NCBI RefSeq assembly: GCF_018294505.1
Contig: NC_057809.1
Span: 506,751,914-506,815,913, forward strand
Length of the DNA stretch: 64,000 bases
Source: Triticum aestivum
Lineage: Eukaryota; Streptophyta; Magnoliopsida; Poales; Poaceae
Direction: 5' to 3'
Within the stretch, counting starts at the first letter, position 1; each line of letters begins with the position of its first letter. The position numbers and the translations under genes are program-made. The notes beneath the pieces are model-generated. The model was not told where the DNA came from. It saw only the letters and a list, made by a program, of their open reading frames with translations, and did not search any database. Positions 10,201 through 20,249 of this stretch are shown here, in pieces.

Positions 10201-12694
10201 CGTACAGTAAGCAAGACATTATTAAGGAGACTGGTGCACTCTTACGCTTCTAGCTGAGATGAAATTTTCTGTAAAGCCAACTAAATTTAGTATGTGTTAG
10301 TTTAATCACATATGGATGATTTATGAATGCCTAACACTGGTTTAACTAGCAGTATCATTTCCTTATGATTAATATATTATCCCACAATTCCGGTACATCT
10401 CAAAATAGTATGAGGAGGTAGTAATGTTACTAATGTACTAATGATACTTACACGTTCTAATGGAAGGAAAAAAGCAGAAGCACTGGAAGATTTGCTTCCA
10501 GCATTCAGGGCAACAGCTCTTCCTTGGCAATCAACAACTGGGGAACCACTAGAGCCACCTTTAGTTCCAGATGCAGCCTAAAGAAACAAACAATCACGTT
10601 AACTTATGAGCATCAACAACAAGACAATTAACATGTTGTATGGCATCAATGCAATAAAAGATCATTTCAGATGCACAAATCCAGCAATTCAATCAAACAT
10701 GTACACATGTCATATTGAGTAGCTAAAGAGAAGCACCTGCATATAGAATGTGTTGAAATCATTGTACCCGTCCCTGTCAAAGAATTAAAGGTTAGAATAT
10801 ATACGATACATGGTGTAATAATCTTATATACTGTCTACAAGCTTGGGGTGGCTAGGAGCGTAAAGAAAATATCATAAGCCCATATCATAAACTTGTCATG
10901 CAAAAAAGTAAGGCGTACTTCTTGTAGTGAGGCGCTTCTCTATCCAGTCGAGCAAGTGTTCCCGCCAAAATTGAAACCTAAATCAAGGAAGATGAATCAG
11001 AAAAATTTACATTATGCAACACAATTTAAACAATTTCCCACAGCTAATCAGTTATTATTTCCACACGTATCCTTGTTAAGTATGAACCCCCATATCTAGG
11101 GGAATCCACATCAAATCCAGCATGCCGCATAACACAGATGTCACAATCTCAGTTGCAAACTTAATAGGACTTTGTTTCAATGCTGACATAAACAATTTGT
11201 TCCAAATTCCTTTTCTAGCTATCATCTATCATGCCAAATGTTGTCACTAGCGCTGTTTAGCGCATGTCTACTGTTTCTGTATTAACTACTCCCTCTGTTC
11301 CTAAATATAAGTCTTTTAGAGATTTCAATAAGTACTACATGCGGAGCAAAATGAGTGAATCTACACTCTAAAATATGTCTATATACATCCGTATGTAGTC
11401 CGCATTAAAATCTCTAAAATGGCTTATATTTAGAAACGGAGGGAGTAGTTGAATAAGTGCATTCCAGGTCAAGGAATATTAACAATTGCAACTACTAGTA
11501 AGCTTATGGTCTTAGTATGGAAAGGTTGGAGATTAAAAGCTCCTAATTAAGCATCACATTCATCTAACTGAAACCTAAATAGTTCTGCTGAGTTAGACAC
11601 AAAGAAAGATGGTGTGCGTATCATTATTTTTCTAACATGCAAAACCCTCACAAGCATTTAATCACATTTGCTCTGTGGAATATGATTGCTAATAGCAGTA
11701 AGGAGATCGAGATTCAGGTAGGGTCACTCCTAATTTTTCAAAAGAGAACGAAACAAATGCTTATTTCATACAGTTAAGATATCATTATCTTGCTGAAATG
11801 GCATAATGTGACATTTTACTAGTGTGGTTTCAAGGAACTGTGCGCATGAATTTTGAAGTGAAAATGCTTTGTTTTACAGGATGGCAAAAGAAGAAATTAA
11901 AGGTCTGGTAGAAGCAATTAAACATGCTTCATTCCCATAATCCAACGCTGAATTCCTCGTGCAGCATCACTTTACGGGATACTACGGTTCATAAAACAGC
12001 AACCAGGGAGCGAATGAACTGGCGTATAAGGAAACCTTTTCGCCGCTGTCATTGCCGACAACTCGGATTTCTAGCCCAACAGATGCTGCTTCAGGGTCTA
12101 GAGGGATCTCCTCATACTTGAGGAACTTTATGGCACCTGGGTCATAGCGGAAAAAACCAAAATCATGTACCTGTTTTGAGAAGAGGAGGAAACTTGGATT
12201 AACAATACGCCATTGGCACAGGGTTAAACAAAATAAAACAGAACAGAATAAGAGTGGAATGGAACAAACACTAACAGGGTCTCTGTACAGGGGGTACACA
12301 GGGATCTCCTCCCGGTTCACGAACATCGCCTCCGAGACCACAGGACCTACGAGCACACAGCAACACACGAATGAATATATTACACGAGGAGGAGGAGGAG
12401 GAGGAGGAGGAGGAGGCATCGGATCGGCGGATAGGTGGAGGGAGGGGGGCGCGCACCGGGCTTGACGACGTGGCGATTGGTGAGGATGATGCCGCGGGCC
12501 TTGTCGACGACGAAGCCGGTGGCGTAGCTGGCGCCGGCAACCTCGGTGTCGAAGGCGCGCGGCGCGGTGGTGCGGAGGACGGCGACGGCGGGCACGACGC
12601 GGGAGAGCGCGCGGCGCCAGTCCTCGGCCGTGACGCTGGACTCGATCTCCATGGCCAGCTCCCCGCCGACCTCCTCCTTCACGGGGCTCTCCAT
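1276..12694 (-). CDS. DEG7: Protease Do-like 7 (DEG7), 22 exons, C-terminus beyond window
   Basis: HtrA/DegP-type serine protease. Exons on the minus strand: 12694-12457, 12346-12276, 12170-12036, 10977-10919, 10773-10737, 10577-10452, 9893-9804, 8556-8491, 8220-8164, 8044-7979, 6883-6776, 6617-6537, 5231-5182, 4758-4593, 4493-3996, 3402-3220, 3133-3031, 2853-2683, 2596-2517, 2118-1891, 1737-1522, 1433-1276. All junctions are GT-AG and the phases agree, giving 995 codons plus 2 nt. Arabidopsis DEG7 is about 1,100 residues, so roughly 100 C-terminal residues remain left of the window; the donor after 1276 is intact. First protease domain: His75 (TNRHVV), Asp106 (VHDFGFF), Ser190 (GGSSGSPVV). 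A PDZ domain follows at about 275-378 and a second PDZ-like segment at about 872-943. An acidic linker (about 500-610) contains KKRRR at 553-557. The N-terminus is acidic and not transit-peptide-like, although Arabidopsis DEG7 has been linked to photosystem II repair in chloroplasts. The start is the first ATG after a GA-rich leader. Confidence 0.95.
2517..3402 (-). other. DEG7: DEG7 exons 16-19: degenerate second protease domain
   Basis: These four exons encode a second HtrA-like fold aligned by eye with the first. The strand carrying the catalytic His in domain 1 (TNRHVV) reads VDRNTV here, giving Asn654. The VHDFGFF strand reads VHNFALV, giving Asn686. The GSSGSP active-site loop reads GSSFSG at 771-776, losing the Gly and Pro after the serine. 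All three catalytic positions are therefore replaced or disrupted. This agrees with what is known of plant DEG7 (one active and one degenerate protease domain), so it is an inherited family feature and not damage to this copy. Confidence 0.8.
2915..3020. repeat. 47-bp tandem repeat in DEG7 intron 17
   Basis: The unit starting GGGGCGCTAAAATGA begins at 2915, 2962 and 3009, a period of 47 bp. Two full units and the start of a third are present, and the full units look identical. The array ends about 10 bp from the 5' splice site of the intron (exon end at 3031). The identity points to a recent local duplication. Confidence 0.85.
3816..3887. mobile_element. Short Stowaway MITE in DEG7 intron 15
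   Basis: TA target duplications at 3816-3817 and 3886-3887 flank a ~68-bp element with inverted ends (CTTCCTCCGATCCA on the left; TGGATCGGA followed by CGGAGGGAG on the right). The ends match the Stowaway consensus CTCCCTCCG. It lies in the intron between exons 3996 and 3402, well away from the splice sites. Confidence 0.75.
5232..6536. other. DEG7 intron 12 with GC-rich exon-like island (5740-6120, plus strand)
   Basis: This 1.3-kb intron holds, on the strand opposite DEG7, a GC-rich block at about 5860-6085. The block has a leader-like CAACCCTAGCTAAACTCC (about 5882-5899) and an open frame from 5906 to 6082 (59 codons from an internal ATG) rich in Pro, Arg and His. It is flanked by repetitive sequence with GCTCGAG/CTCGAGT motifs (5650-5700 and 6310-6410), suggesting arrival in a transposon. 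I do not recognise the product. A captured gene fragment is more likely than a functional gene. Confidence 0.35.
7209..7629. mobile_element. Stowaway-like MITE arms split by an RTE LINE tail
   Basis: The left arm at 7211-7265 (CTCCCCCCATATCACAAATA...) is an inverted repeat of the right arm at about 7575-7627 (...ATGTATTTGTAATATGAAGG), as in Stowaway MITEs of about 120-160 bp. The roughly 220 bp between the arms is unrelated to a MITE and is described separately. It lies in DEG7 intron 10 (between exons 7979 and 6883). Confidence 0.6.
7295..7515 (-). mobile_element. RTE-type LINE, 3' terminal fragment
   Basis: Translated on the minus strand, the block gives a degenerate form of the RPKLTWEE-VK-DLK motif found at the C-terminus of plant RTE reverse transcriptases (here [17 protein letters not shown]). 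It ends in the family's conserved CCCCAACTTGTTTGGGA tail at about 7305-7321. Only the 3' end is present, as expected for a 5'-truncated LINE copy. It carries no complete ORF. Confidence 0.6.
9970..10100. repeat. GC-palindromic repeat in DEG7 intron 6
   Basis: A cluster of short palindromic GGCGCC/GGCGCT/CCTTAAGGCG motifs (for example CCTTAAGGCGCCCTGG at about 9985) stands out from the AT-rich intron. It resembles the GC-rich ends of common grass MITEs, but no clear termini or target duplication were found. Confidence 0.3.
11287..11447. mobile_element. Stowaway MITE in DEG7 intron 3
   Basis: A 157-bp element begins CTCCCTCTGTTCCTAAATAT at 11289 and ends ATATTTAGAAACGGAGGGAG at 11445. It is flanked by TA duplications at 11287-11288 and 11446-11447. 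Internal arms are complementary (AAGTCTTTTAGAGATTT with AAATCTCTAAAATGGCTT). These are the classic features of a Triticeae Stowaway MITE. Confidence 0.92.
12386..12416. repeat. (GAG)n microsatellite in DEG7 intron 1
   Basis: About ten uninterrupted GAG triplets lie in the 110-bp first intron of DEG7 (CTC repeats on the gene strand, near the 3' splice site). Open frames reading poly-Glu, poly-Pro or poly-Ser through this tract are artefacts of the repeat. Confidence 0.9.
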
Positions 12695-12800
12695 CGCGGC
12701 GGCGATCTGGCTCCCCTGCCGCTGCCGCTAGGGTTTAGAGCTGCCCACGGCCAGAGAGAGAGAGGAGCTCCAGTTCCAGTTCAGAGGGAGGGAGGGAGGG
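12695..12800 (-). promoter_or_regulatory. DEG7: DEG7 5' UTR and proximal promoter
   Basis: Immediately upstream of the ATG the gene strand reads GC-rich leader, then CTAAACCCTAGC (about 12725-12738), a CT/GA microsatellite (12751-12762) and GGGA repeats (12785-12800). The AAACCCTA motif matches the telo-box found in many plant leaders. No convincing TATA box is visible, which is common for housekeeping plant genes. Confidence 0.5.
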
Positions 12801-13772
12801 ATGATTTTTTATTTTTTTATCAACAAAAATCGCTCACGCGGGCGATGTGATGAGGAGGGGTGGGAATGAGATCACCGGGGGGAGGGAGGTTGGGAGTGGA
12901 GCTGGTAAACAAGGATTTTGGACTGCTCGCACGAGATTTTAGAGGGGGGGGACCACCCTGCCCTGAGTCACGCTCCCGTTGCCGTGGGTTTCTTTTTCCT
13001 CGCCTTTTTTTATCAACAACAAACTGATAGAGTTTCTTTTTCCTCGCCTTTTTTTAGTTTTTTTAGGGGTTCCTCGCCTTTTTTGAGTGGAATATTCTTT
13101 TTCCTCGCTGAGTCACTGGATCTGGATTAGGCCTTGTTCTCCTGCGATAAGTTTTTCTTTTGTTTATGTAGTAAAGAACACTGGAGATCCTATTTAATTT
13201 AGCGCCTAGGTCATGGAATAACGAGGTACCGCGCACCCTCTCTGTGCTACAGCTAAGTACGGTTGGGCCAACCCAACTAGCTCCCTTTTCGGTTCAAGAC
13301 TTGGGTTTTTTTTTTGGTTTTTCCCTGGATTTTTCATTTTCGTTCTTTCTCGTATTTTTACTTTTCACTTTTTAAATTTTATCTTTTATTTTTCGGTTTA
13401 TTATTTTCTTTTCCTTTTTTTTCATTTTTCTGAAATTAGGAATATTTTTCATTCGCGGTTTTTGAATTTCACAAACATTTTCAAAAGTTAAGAAAAAATT
13501 AAAAATTGTAAATATTTTTTAATTCATTAACATTTTTATAATTTTGGAGACAATTTTTAAATTTGTGAACATGTTTAAACTTTTGGAAAAAAATGCAAAC
13601 ATTTCCTAATAGATGAATATTTTTTGGAAATTTGGAAATAATTTCTGAAATTTGCTAACATTTTTTTAGTTCATGAACATTTTTTGAATTCCTTATTATG
13701 TGCTTCCAAAACATACCGCTTTCAACTGAACGAACATGTGGTCCCACATGGGTGAAGCACAATTGTACTCCC
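12801..13772. other. Upstream flank and AT-rich repetitive DNA, no gene seen
   Basis: The segment is T-rich with a short diverged tandem unit (TTTTTCCTCGCCTTTTTTTA-like) at about 12986-13110. From about 13300 it becomes the degenerate AACATTTTT/GAATTTTT-rich sequence common in Triticeae DNA transposons. No coding potential or RNA gene is visible. Confidence 0.5.
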
Positions 13773-14309
13773 ACGAGGAGGCGGGGATGTATCTGGTGCT
13801 ACCAGTGCACCGGTCGCCCATTGCCCATTCAAAAATGTTCTAAAATTTTTGAAGAAAAAAGTACTGCATCGACACAACATTAATGTGTGTTGTGACAAAA
13901 TTTATTTTAAAATTTGGAACATTGCTCGAGATACAAAAGTCTCAAATTTGACACTAAATAGTACTCCCTCCGTCCAAAAAACCATGTCCCTCACAAGTTT
14001 GTCCCTCAAATGGATGTGTCTAGCGCTAACTTGGTGCTAGACATATCCATTTGAGGGGCAAGCTTTTTCAAACGGAGGGAGTACATAACACAAGTTGGGC
14101 TTTAGTTTCGGCCCATTAGCACATTGATGTCAAATTTTTCATTTTTGTATCTCGAGCAATATTTTGAATTTTTGTGACAACATAAATTGATGTTGTGTAA
14201 ATGCACTAATTTTTTTGGATTTTTTGAACATTTTTTAATGCGCAACGGGATCCGATGCACCGGTAGCACCAATTGCCCCGGTGCACCAGATACGCTCCAA
14301 CGAGGAGGC
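13773..14309. mobile_element. Mutator-type foldback MITE with 9-10 bp TSD
   Basis: The sequence ACGAGGAGGC occurs at 13773-13782 and 14300-14309 and brackets a 517-bp element. Its ends are inverted (GTATCTGGTGC near 13788 and GCACCAGATAC near 14284). The complementarity continues through ~180-bp arms, including GCTCGAGATACAAAA at 13924 and TTTTGTATCTCGAGC at 14142. A 9-10 bp target duplication with long inverted arms fits a non-autonomous Mutator (MULE) element. The loop is occupied by a Stowaway MITE. Confidence 0.8.
13962..14083. mobile_element. Stowaway MITE nested in the Mutator MITE
   Basis: TA duplications at 13962-13963 and 14082-14083 flank a 118-bp element starting CTCCCTCCGTCC and ending GGACGGAG-type sequence (AAACGGAGGGAG). 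Its own arms pair (TCCCTCAAATGGATGTGTCT with AGACATATCCATTTGAGGGG). It inserted into the loop of the older foldback element. Confidence 0.92.
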
Positions 14310-15342
14310 ACATATGTACTCATACGTGCCCCCCTAGTGAACTAACTTGTTTTTCGCGGGGATGAAGCACACTTGTGCTTTGCCTGGAGTACACATGTGC
14401 TCTACGCAGAAGCACATGAAGAAACCAAAACACAAAAAAGCCCCAAGAAAACCTACAAAAACAAAAAAAAAGTGAAAAATAAACATTGGTGCTAGGAAAA
14501 AACTAGCGGCTCCCTAGTATTGCTCGTCTTCGACAGAAAATCCTTTTTGTCATTGATGTTAAAAATTTGCAAACGCAAATAACAGATGTGTCAGCCCAAC
14601 CAGACACAATTGGAATGTGGTGACGAGCGTTTTTTCTTTTTTTATTAGAGGGCAATACATTTTATTCTCTCTTTTCTTTTGCCAGTTTTCTTCTTATTTT
14701 TTCTTTTTTCCCTCTTTACTTCACATTTTCTGAAAACACAAGAACATTTCTCTAAATTCAGCAAGGTTTTAAAATTTTGAGAACCTTTTATGAAATACAC
14801 AAAAATGTAATTTTTTAAAACATTATTGTTTTTCCGAATTTTTGAATATTTATGAAAAAATACAATCTTTTTAAAAAACTACAAAGTATTTTTAATATTT
14901 CGTGAACATTGTTGAAATTCCGACAAAATTGTGAAAAATATATCAGATCATGAATATTTTTAGAACAAATAAATATTTTTTAAATCAATAAGACATTGAA
15001 TTTGTGACCCATTTTAAATTTTGAAAATAAAATAAAATGTGTGACCATTTTTTATTTTGTGCACATTTTTAAATTCATGAACATGTTTTCAAATATGGCT
15101 TTCATTTTAAATAAATATGGAAAAACTAAAAAAACTGTTTAGAGACTAGAGGAGCAACACTCGGTAACACGCATGTGGGTTTGCCCACTAATTTGACACA
15201 CGACGCATCAAATAGGGGGTATCGTCTTTGGTTGTCTATCCGTCGTGGCGTTTGAGATCTTTGCTTGCTAGGTGGAAGTAGGACCTTTGCAGATTCAAAT
15301 AAATAAAGAAGTAGTGTGTTTACTTAGCTATGTATAAGTAGG
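14310..15342. other. AT-rich repetitive DNA, no gene seen
   Basis: The segment holds repeats of the GAAGCACA...TGTGCTTC type (about 14365-14420), followed by degenerate A/T-rich sequence with many GAACATTTTT/AAATTTTGAAA motifs. It appears to continue the AT-rich repeat that the Mutator MITE inserted into. No coding or RNA gene is supported. Confidence 0.45.
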
Positions 15343-15651
15343 ATGAGTCTTATGTTTGTAGTTTCGTGTGTCCTTGTTGATGGTGTCGCGATTCGCGAAT
15401 GTGAAGGCTATGTTGCATGGAATAAATATCTTTGTGGCATTCTTGACCTACATTTGGGAGCTAACATGTTATGTTTTCTCTTGCCTTATCCTAAGGTGAT
15501 TCAACTAATGCAGACGTTCAACACCCGCCCTTGTGAGGGTTGTGTCACCGAGCACAACTTGTTTAATGGCCTAAGCTTCTCATATCCTCTTGTAGATTAC
15601 AGATGCGGTTATCCGGAGACTTTGATTACTCCACCTTATGCAGATTGCTAG
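15343..15651 (+). other. Unrecognised 102-codon open frame
   Basis: A 102-codon frame opens with MSLMFVVSCVLVDG and is moderately Cys-rich (about nine Cys, including CEGCV at about residues 64-68). It lies in otherwise repetitive DNA with no visible promoter or introns, and I recognise no family. It may be a gene fragment or chance. Flanking sequence to 16260 is AT-rich with no further features. Confidence 0.2.
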
Positions 15652-16269
15652 TTTCTCTGCAAGAGGCATGGGAGGACATCATGACGTGCATTGGTAGAAA
15701 ATCACTTGATGTTACCTTCAAGTTTTCAATGGTTTTTTGTTTGATGTTTTTGTTTTCTTTTCTCTAGTATTGTAGTTTTTTTAATATGCAATTTGGCTTG
15801 TTAGGGGATCTACATATAAATTTTGGTCTTCTTTAAAATATGCAATTTGATTTTTTTATTGGCATTTGATTTCAGAGGTGTTATTTTTCTCTCTCACTCT
15901 CTCCCCTAAGAAAACCAGAAAAATGTGGCTCGTTTCTCTCTGCCTCTCCTCCTATCCCTTGAGTCCATAGAACGAACATCTTCCCTAAAAAAAGTACCAC
16001 GAACATCAAAGAGGTTGTCAACAAGAACAAGGCTCAAACTTCATGGAAGGCAAAGGAGTTGGCGAATGGGATGACAACACCATTGATTATTGTAATCACC
16101 AAAAGTACTAATCCTGAGACAATGGATGCACCGCCCATATTGACATGATTCATCACCTAAGGAATATTAGTGATGGGTTTATATAAAGTAGGTTTTTAGC
16201 AGATTTTTAGCAAAACCCGTTTTACCAACTGTTTTGTGAAAAATCAGTTTATGAAAAATCTTGTTTGGG

Positions 16270-16808
16270 TTAGAAAATGATGAAACTAGTACGTCTTGTT
16301 TCCTGCTTGTACAATGATTCAGCTTTATTCTCTTGTGAACTACAATCATGAACTTTTACCCCGATCGAGCACCAACGGAGTTTCTCAAGCTGCAGTTCCT
16401 GATATTTGACACTTCCTACTGCCATCTCGCGCGTCCCTGGATGTCGCTTCCTCTTCGACTTCTCTTTGCGTACAACGGCAAGGCCACACAGATGCATGCC
16501 TTCTTCTACTCCACCGTGCTGCTCTGCCTCCACGAGCGCCTCGACGGCAAGTAAGCAGGTTGCTTTGTCCACACTGGTACGCAGGCTATCAGCGAGCATG
16601 ATGTTCGTGGCCATCACGTACACATCCAGAGAGCGCAAGTTCAGGGCAGCGACCAGCAATAGGAAGCTGCTGAGGTGGCCAGGGAGGACAGCGTGGGAAC
16701 AGCTGAAGAAGCATCGGATGTACACCCGCCGTCCCTTGACGCCGGTCGTCCAGACTGCAAACAGAGTGGATGTACGTCCAGGCTGCAAATAGACCGTCGA
16801 GGAGCTGG
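16270..16808 (-). pseudogene. GC-rich gene-relic-like island
   Basis: Base composition shifts to about 55-60% GC and long frames open on both strands. The longest on the minus strand has 187 codons, with a plausible stretch around SLDVYVMATNIMLADSLR (about 16568-16625). No start context, introns or recognised domain are visible. It directly abuts the terminus of a Copia LTR at 16809. A truncated gene fragment or the end of a non-LTR element is possible. Confidence 0.25.
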
Positions 16809-17369
16809 CTGTTGGGGAACGTAGTAATTTCAAAAAAAACTACGCACACGCAAGATCATGGTGATGCATAGCAACGAGAGGGGAAAGTGTCGTCCACGTA
16901 CCCTCGTAGACCATAAGCGGAAGCGTTATGAGAACGCGGTTGATGTAGTCGTACGTCTTTACGATCCGATCGATCCAAGTACCGAACACACGGCACCTCC
17001 AAGTTCAGCACATGTTCAGCTCGGTGACGTCCCACGAACTCCGATCCAGCAGAGTTTCGAGGGAGAGTTCCGTCAGCACGACGGCGTGATGACGGTGATG
17101 ATGATGCTACAAATGCAGGGCTTCGCCTAAGCACCGCTACGATATGTCCGAGGTGGATTATGATGGAGGGGGGCACCGCACACGGCTAAAACATCAACTG
17201 ATCAACTTGTGTGTCCATGGGGTGCCCCCCTCCCCCGTATATAAAGGAGTGGAGGAGGGGGAGGGCCGGCCCTCTATTATGGCGCGCCCTGGGGGAGTAG
17301 GACTCCCCCCTTCCATGTAGTAGGAGTAGGAGAGAAGGAAAGGGAAAAGAGAAGAGAAGGAAGGAGGGG
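16809..17369 (-). mobile_element. Truncated Angela/BARE-like Copia LTR
   Basis: The segment begins TGTTGGGGAACGTAGTAATT, the reverse-strand terminus of this LTR family, and follows the same order of motifs as the LTR at 21733 (GATGCATAGCAACGAG, CAGGGCTTCGCCTAA). It breaks off at 17369 where another LTR begins. Only about 560 bp of an LTR of ~1.7 kb remains. A TATATAAAG-like sequence lies at about 17238. Confidence 0.75.
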
Positions 17370-18470
17370 TGATACGTATCCGTCGTATCTACTTTTCCAA
17401 ACACATTTACCCTTGTTTTGGACTCTAACTTGCATGATTTGAATGGAACTAACCCGGACTGATGTTGTTTTCAGCAGAATTGCCATGGTGTTATTTATGT
17501 GCAGAAACAAAAGTTCTTTGAATGACCTGAAACTTCACGGAACATCTTTTTGGAAATAATAAAAAATTCTTGCAAAAGATGAAGACCAGGGGGCCCACAC
17601 CCTAGCCACGAGGGTGGGGGCGCCCCCTACCTCATGGGCCCTTGGAGCTCCTCCGACCTCAACTCCAACTCTATATATTTGCTTTCGGGGAGAAAATATA
17701 AAGAGAAGGATTCATCGCGTTTTACAATACGGAGCTGCCGCCAAGCCCTAAAACCTCTCGGGAGGGCTGATCTGGAGTCCGTTCGGGGCTCCGGAGAGGG
17801 GAATCCATCGCCATCGTCATCATCAACAACACTCCACCAATTTCATGATGCTCACCGCCGTGAGTGAGTAATTCCATCATAGGCTTGCTGGACGGTGATG
17901 GGTTGGATGAGATTTATCATGTAATCGAGTTAGTTTTGTTAGGGTTTGATCCCTGGTATCCACTATGTTCTGAGATTGATGTTGCTATGACTTTGCTATG
18001 CTTAATGCTTGTCAATAGGGCCCGAGTGCCATGATTTCAGATCTGAACCTATTATGTTTTCATCAATATATGAGAGTTCTTGATCCTATCTTGCAAGTCT
18101 ATAGTCACCTACTATGTGTTATGATCCAGCATCCCCGAAGTGACAATAATCGGCACCACTCCCGGTGATGCCCGTAGTTTGAGGAGTTCATGTATTCACT
18201 ATGTGTTAATGCTTTGGTTCGGTACTCTATTAAGAGGAGGCCTTAATATCCCTTAGTTTTCGCTAGGACCCCGCTGCCACGGGAGGGTAGGACAAAAGAT
18301 GTCATGCAAGTTCTTTTCCATAAACACGTATGACTATATTCGGAATACATGCCTACATTACATTGATGAATTGGAGCTAGTTCTTTGTCACCCTAGGTTA
18401 TGACTGTTACATGATGAACCGCATCCGGCATAATTCTCTATCACCGATCCATTGCCTATGAGCTTTCCAT
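17370..18470 (+). mobile_element. Truncated Athila-like Gypsy LTR, plus orientation
   Basis: It starts TGATACGTATCCGTCGTATC at 17370 and runs colinearly, in opposite orientation, with the LTRs at 19287, 38973, 49520 and 54030. It stops near 18470 (GAGCTTTCCATAG), lacking the final ~320 bp of the family LTR. Its diagnostic bases (CCAGCATCCCCGAAG) differ from both subfamilies below, so it is a separate older insertion. No internal region is attached. Confidence 0.8.
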
Positions 18471-18531
18471 AGGGTATTTATTTCCCCTAGCTTAACCATG
18501 TGCGGGGTCTGAGCTCCCATGCCTTTGACAG

Positions 18532-19286
18532 GACTTGGTGGAGACATCGGAGCAGATTAACTGTCCGGCCCCTCTGCCCGAAGACCCTGCAGACGCTCTC
18601 CTGACGGAGATGCGGACGGCTCCTTATGAGGTGCCGGAGAAGACCAAGAAGAAGGCCACGGGAACCCGAAAGAGTTCCCGGCGCCAGGTGGTATCGGACA
18701 CATCGTCCGATAACTCCGAGGCACACTCCTCCCATGAAAACGAGGAGAAGGAAGACGAAGATTCTCCCCCTCCAGCCGGGGGAGACAAGAAAAGGAAGGC
18801 CACCCCAACCGGGGAGGCCGAAGGGTCCAAGAAGGGAAGGACTCTCCTTCCGGACTGTTCCACCACCGCCGCTGACGGCGAAGACGAGTGGCTGCTTAGG
18901 GCCAAGCCCCTGGCGAAGTCGTAAGTATTCGGATTCCAGAGTAACTCATAGCATACTTTTGTTGCACTGCTTCTCCTAACGTCGAATATGATTATGCAGT
19001 CCGCCCCAAGCCCGTATCGACGTATCATCGTCTAACGGTTCCTTGGACTCGTCGGACGTGAATAGTGATACACTTCCAACCGCCTCCTCTACTTGCCCTA
19101 CGGACAACACCGAGGTATTGTCTCAAGGGGCACCGAGCTAAGGGAAGACAGTCCCGGAGGCGCCTCAAGGCGACCTTTCGGACTCCAGGAGTAAATGGAG
19201 CAAGGCTCCCAGGGGCTCCAAGTTCGGCCCTCAGCCGAACACCGCGCCGGAACCTCCAGCGGTTCCGGACTCGGGCAGGCGGCCCT
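18532..19286 (+). pseudogene. TE-encoded gene relic, two exons interrupted by nested Gypsy
   Basis: Exon one (18532-18920) follows a TTTGACAG acceptor and encodes a Lys/Glu/Ser-rich low-complexity protein. A GTAAGT donor and TTATGCAG acceptor remove 18921-18999. Exon two (19000-19286) continues in frame to the insertion point, with one TAA at about 19139-19141. Reading resumes in the same frame at 55385 and 63604 after one TSD copy is removed. The protein resembles ORFs annotated in cereals as 'putative gypsy type transposon', an assignment made from memory and unconfirmed. Confidence 0.55.
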
Positions 19287-20249
19287 TGATAACCCACAAG
19301 TATAGGGGATCGCAACAGCTTTCGAGGGTAGAGTATTCAACCCAAATTTATTGATTCGACACAAGGGGAGCCAAAGAATATTCTCAAGTATTAGCAGCTG
19401 AGTTGTCAATTCAACCACACCTAGAAACTTAGTGTCTGTAGCAAAGTGTTTAGTAGCAAAGTAATATGATAGTGGTGGTAGCGGCAACAAAAGTAAAGAC
19501 AGCAAAAGTAATGTTTTTGGTATTTTGTAGTGATTGTAATAGTAGCAGCGGGAAAGTAAATAAACATAAACCAGTATATGGAAAACTCGTCGGCACCAGA
19601 TCAGTGATCGATAATTATGCCGGATGCGGTTCATCATGTAATAGTCATAACATAGGGTGACACAGAACTAGCTCCAATTCATCAATGTAATGTAGGCATG
19701 TATTCCGTATATAGTCATACGTGCTTATGGAAAAGAACTTGCATGACATCTTTTGTCCTACCCTCCCGTGGCAGCGGGGTCCTATTGGAAACTAAGGGAT
19801 ATTAAGGCCTCCTTTTAATAGAGAACCGGAACAAAGCATTAGCACATAGTGAATACATGAACTCCTCAAACTATGGTCATCACCAGGAGTGGTCCCGATT
19901 ATTGTCACTTCGGGGTTGCCGGATCATAACACATAGTAGGTGACTATAGACTTGCAAGATAGGATTAAGAACTCACATATATTCATGAAAACATAATAGG
20001 TTCAGATCTGAAATCATGGCACTCGGGCCCTAGTGACAAGCATTAAGCATAACAAAGTCATAGCAACATCAATCTCAGAACATAATGGATACTAGGGATC
20101 AAACCCTAACAAAACTAACTCGATTACATGATAAATCTCATCCAACCCATCACCGTCCAGCAAGCCTACAATGCAATTACTCACGCATGACGGTGAGCAT
20201 CATGAAATTGGTGATGGAGGATGGTTGATGATGACGACGGCGATGAATC
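19287..20249 (-). repeat. Outer Gypsy 3' LTR, part 1
   Basis: The segment begins TGATAACCCACAAGTATAGG and is interrupted at 20249 by a Copia insertion (TSD GAATC at 20245-20249). The remainder is at 37394-37847. The rejoined LTR is about 1.42 kb, the same as the LTR at 49520. Confidence 0.88.

Noticed and set aside
12371..12850. Long frames reading poly-Glu, poly-Pro or Ser runs across 12380-12420
   Set aside because: They are translations of the GAG microsatellite and the antisense of DEG7 exon 1, with no independent support.
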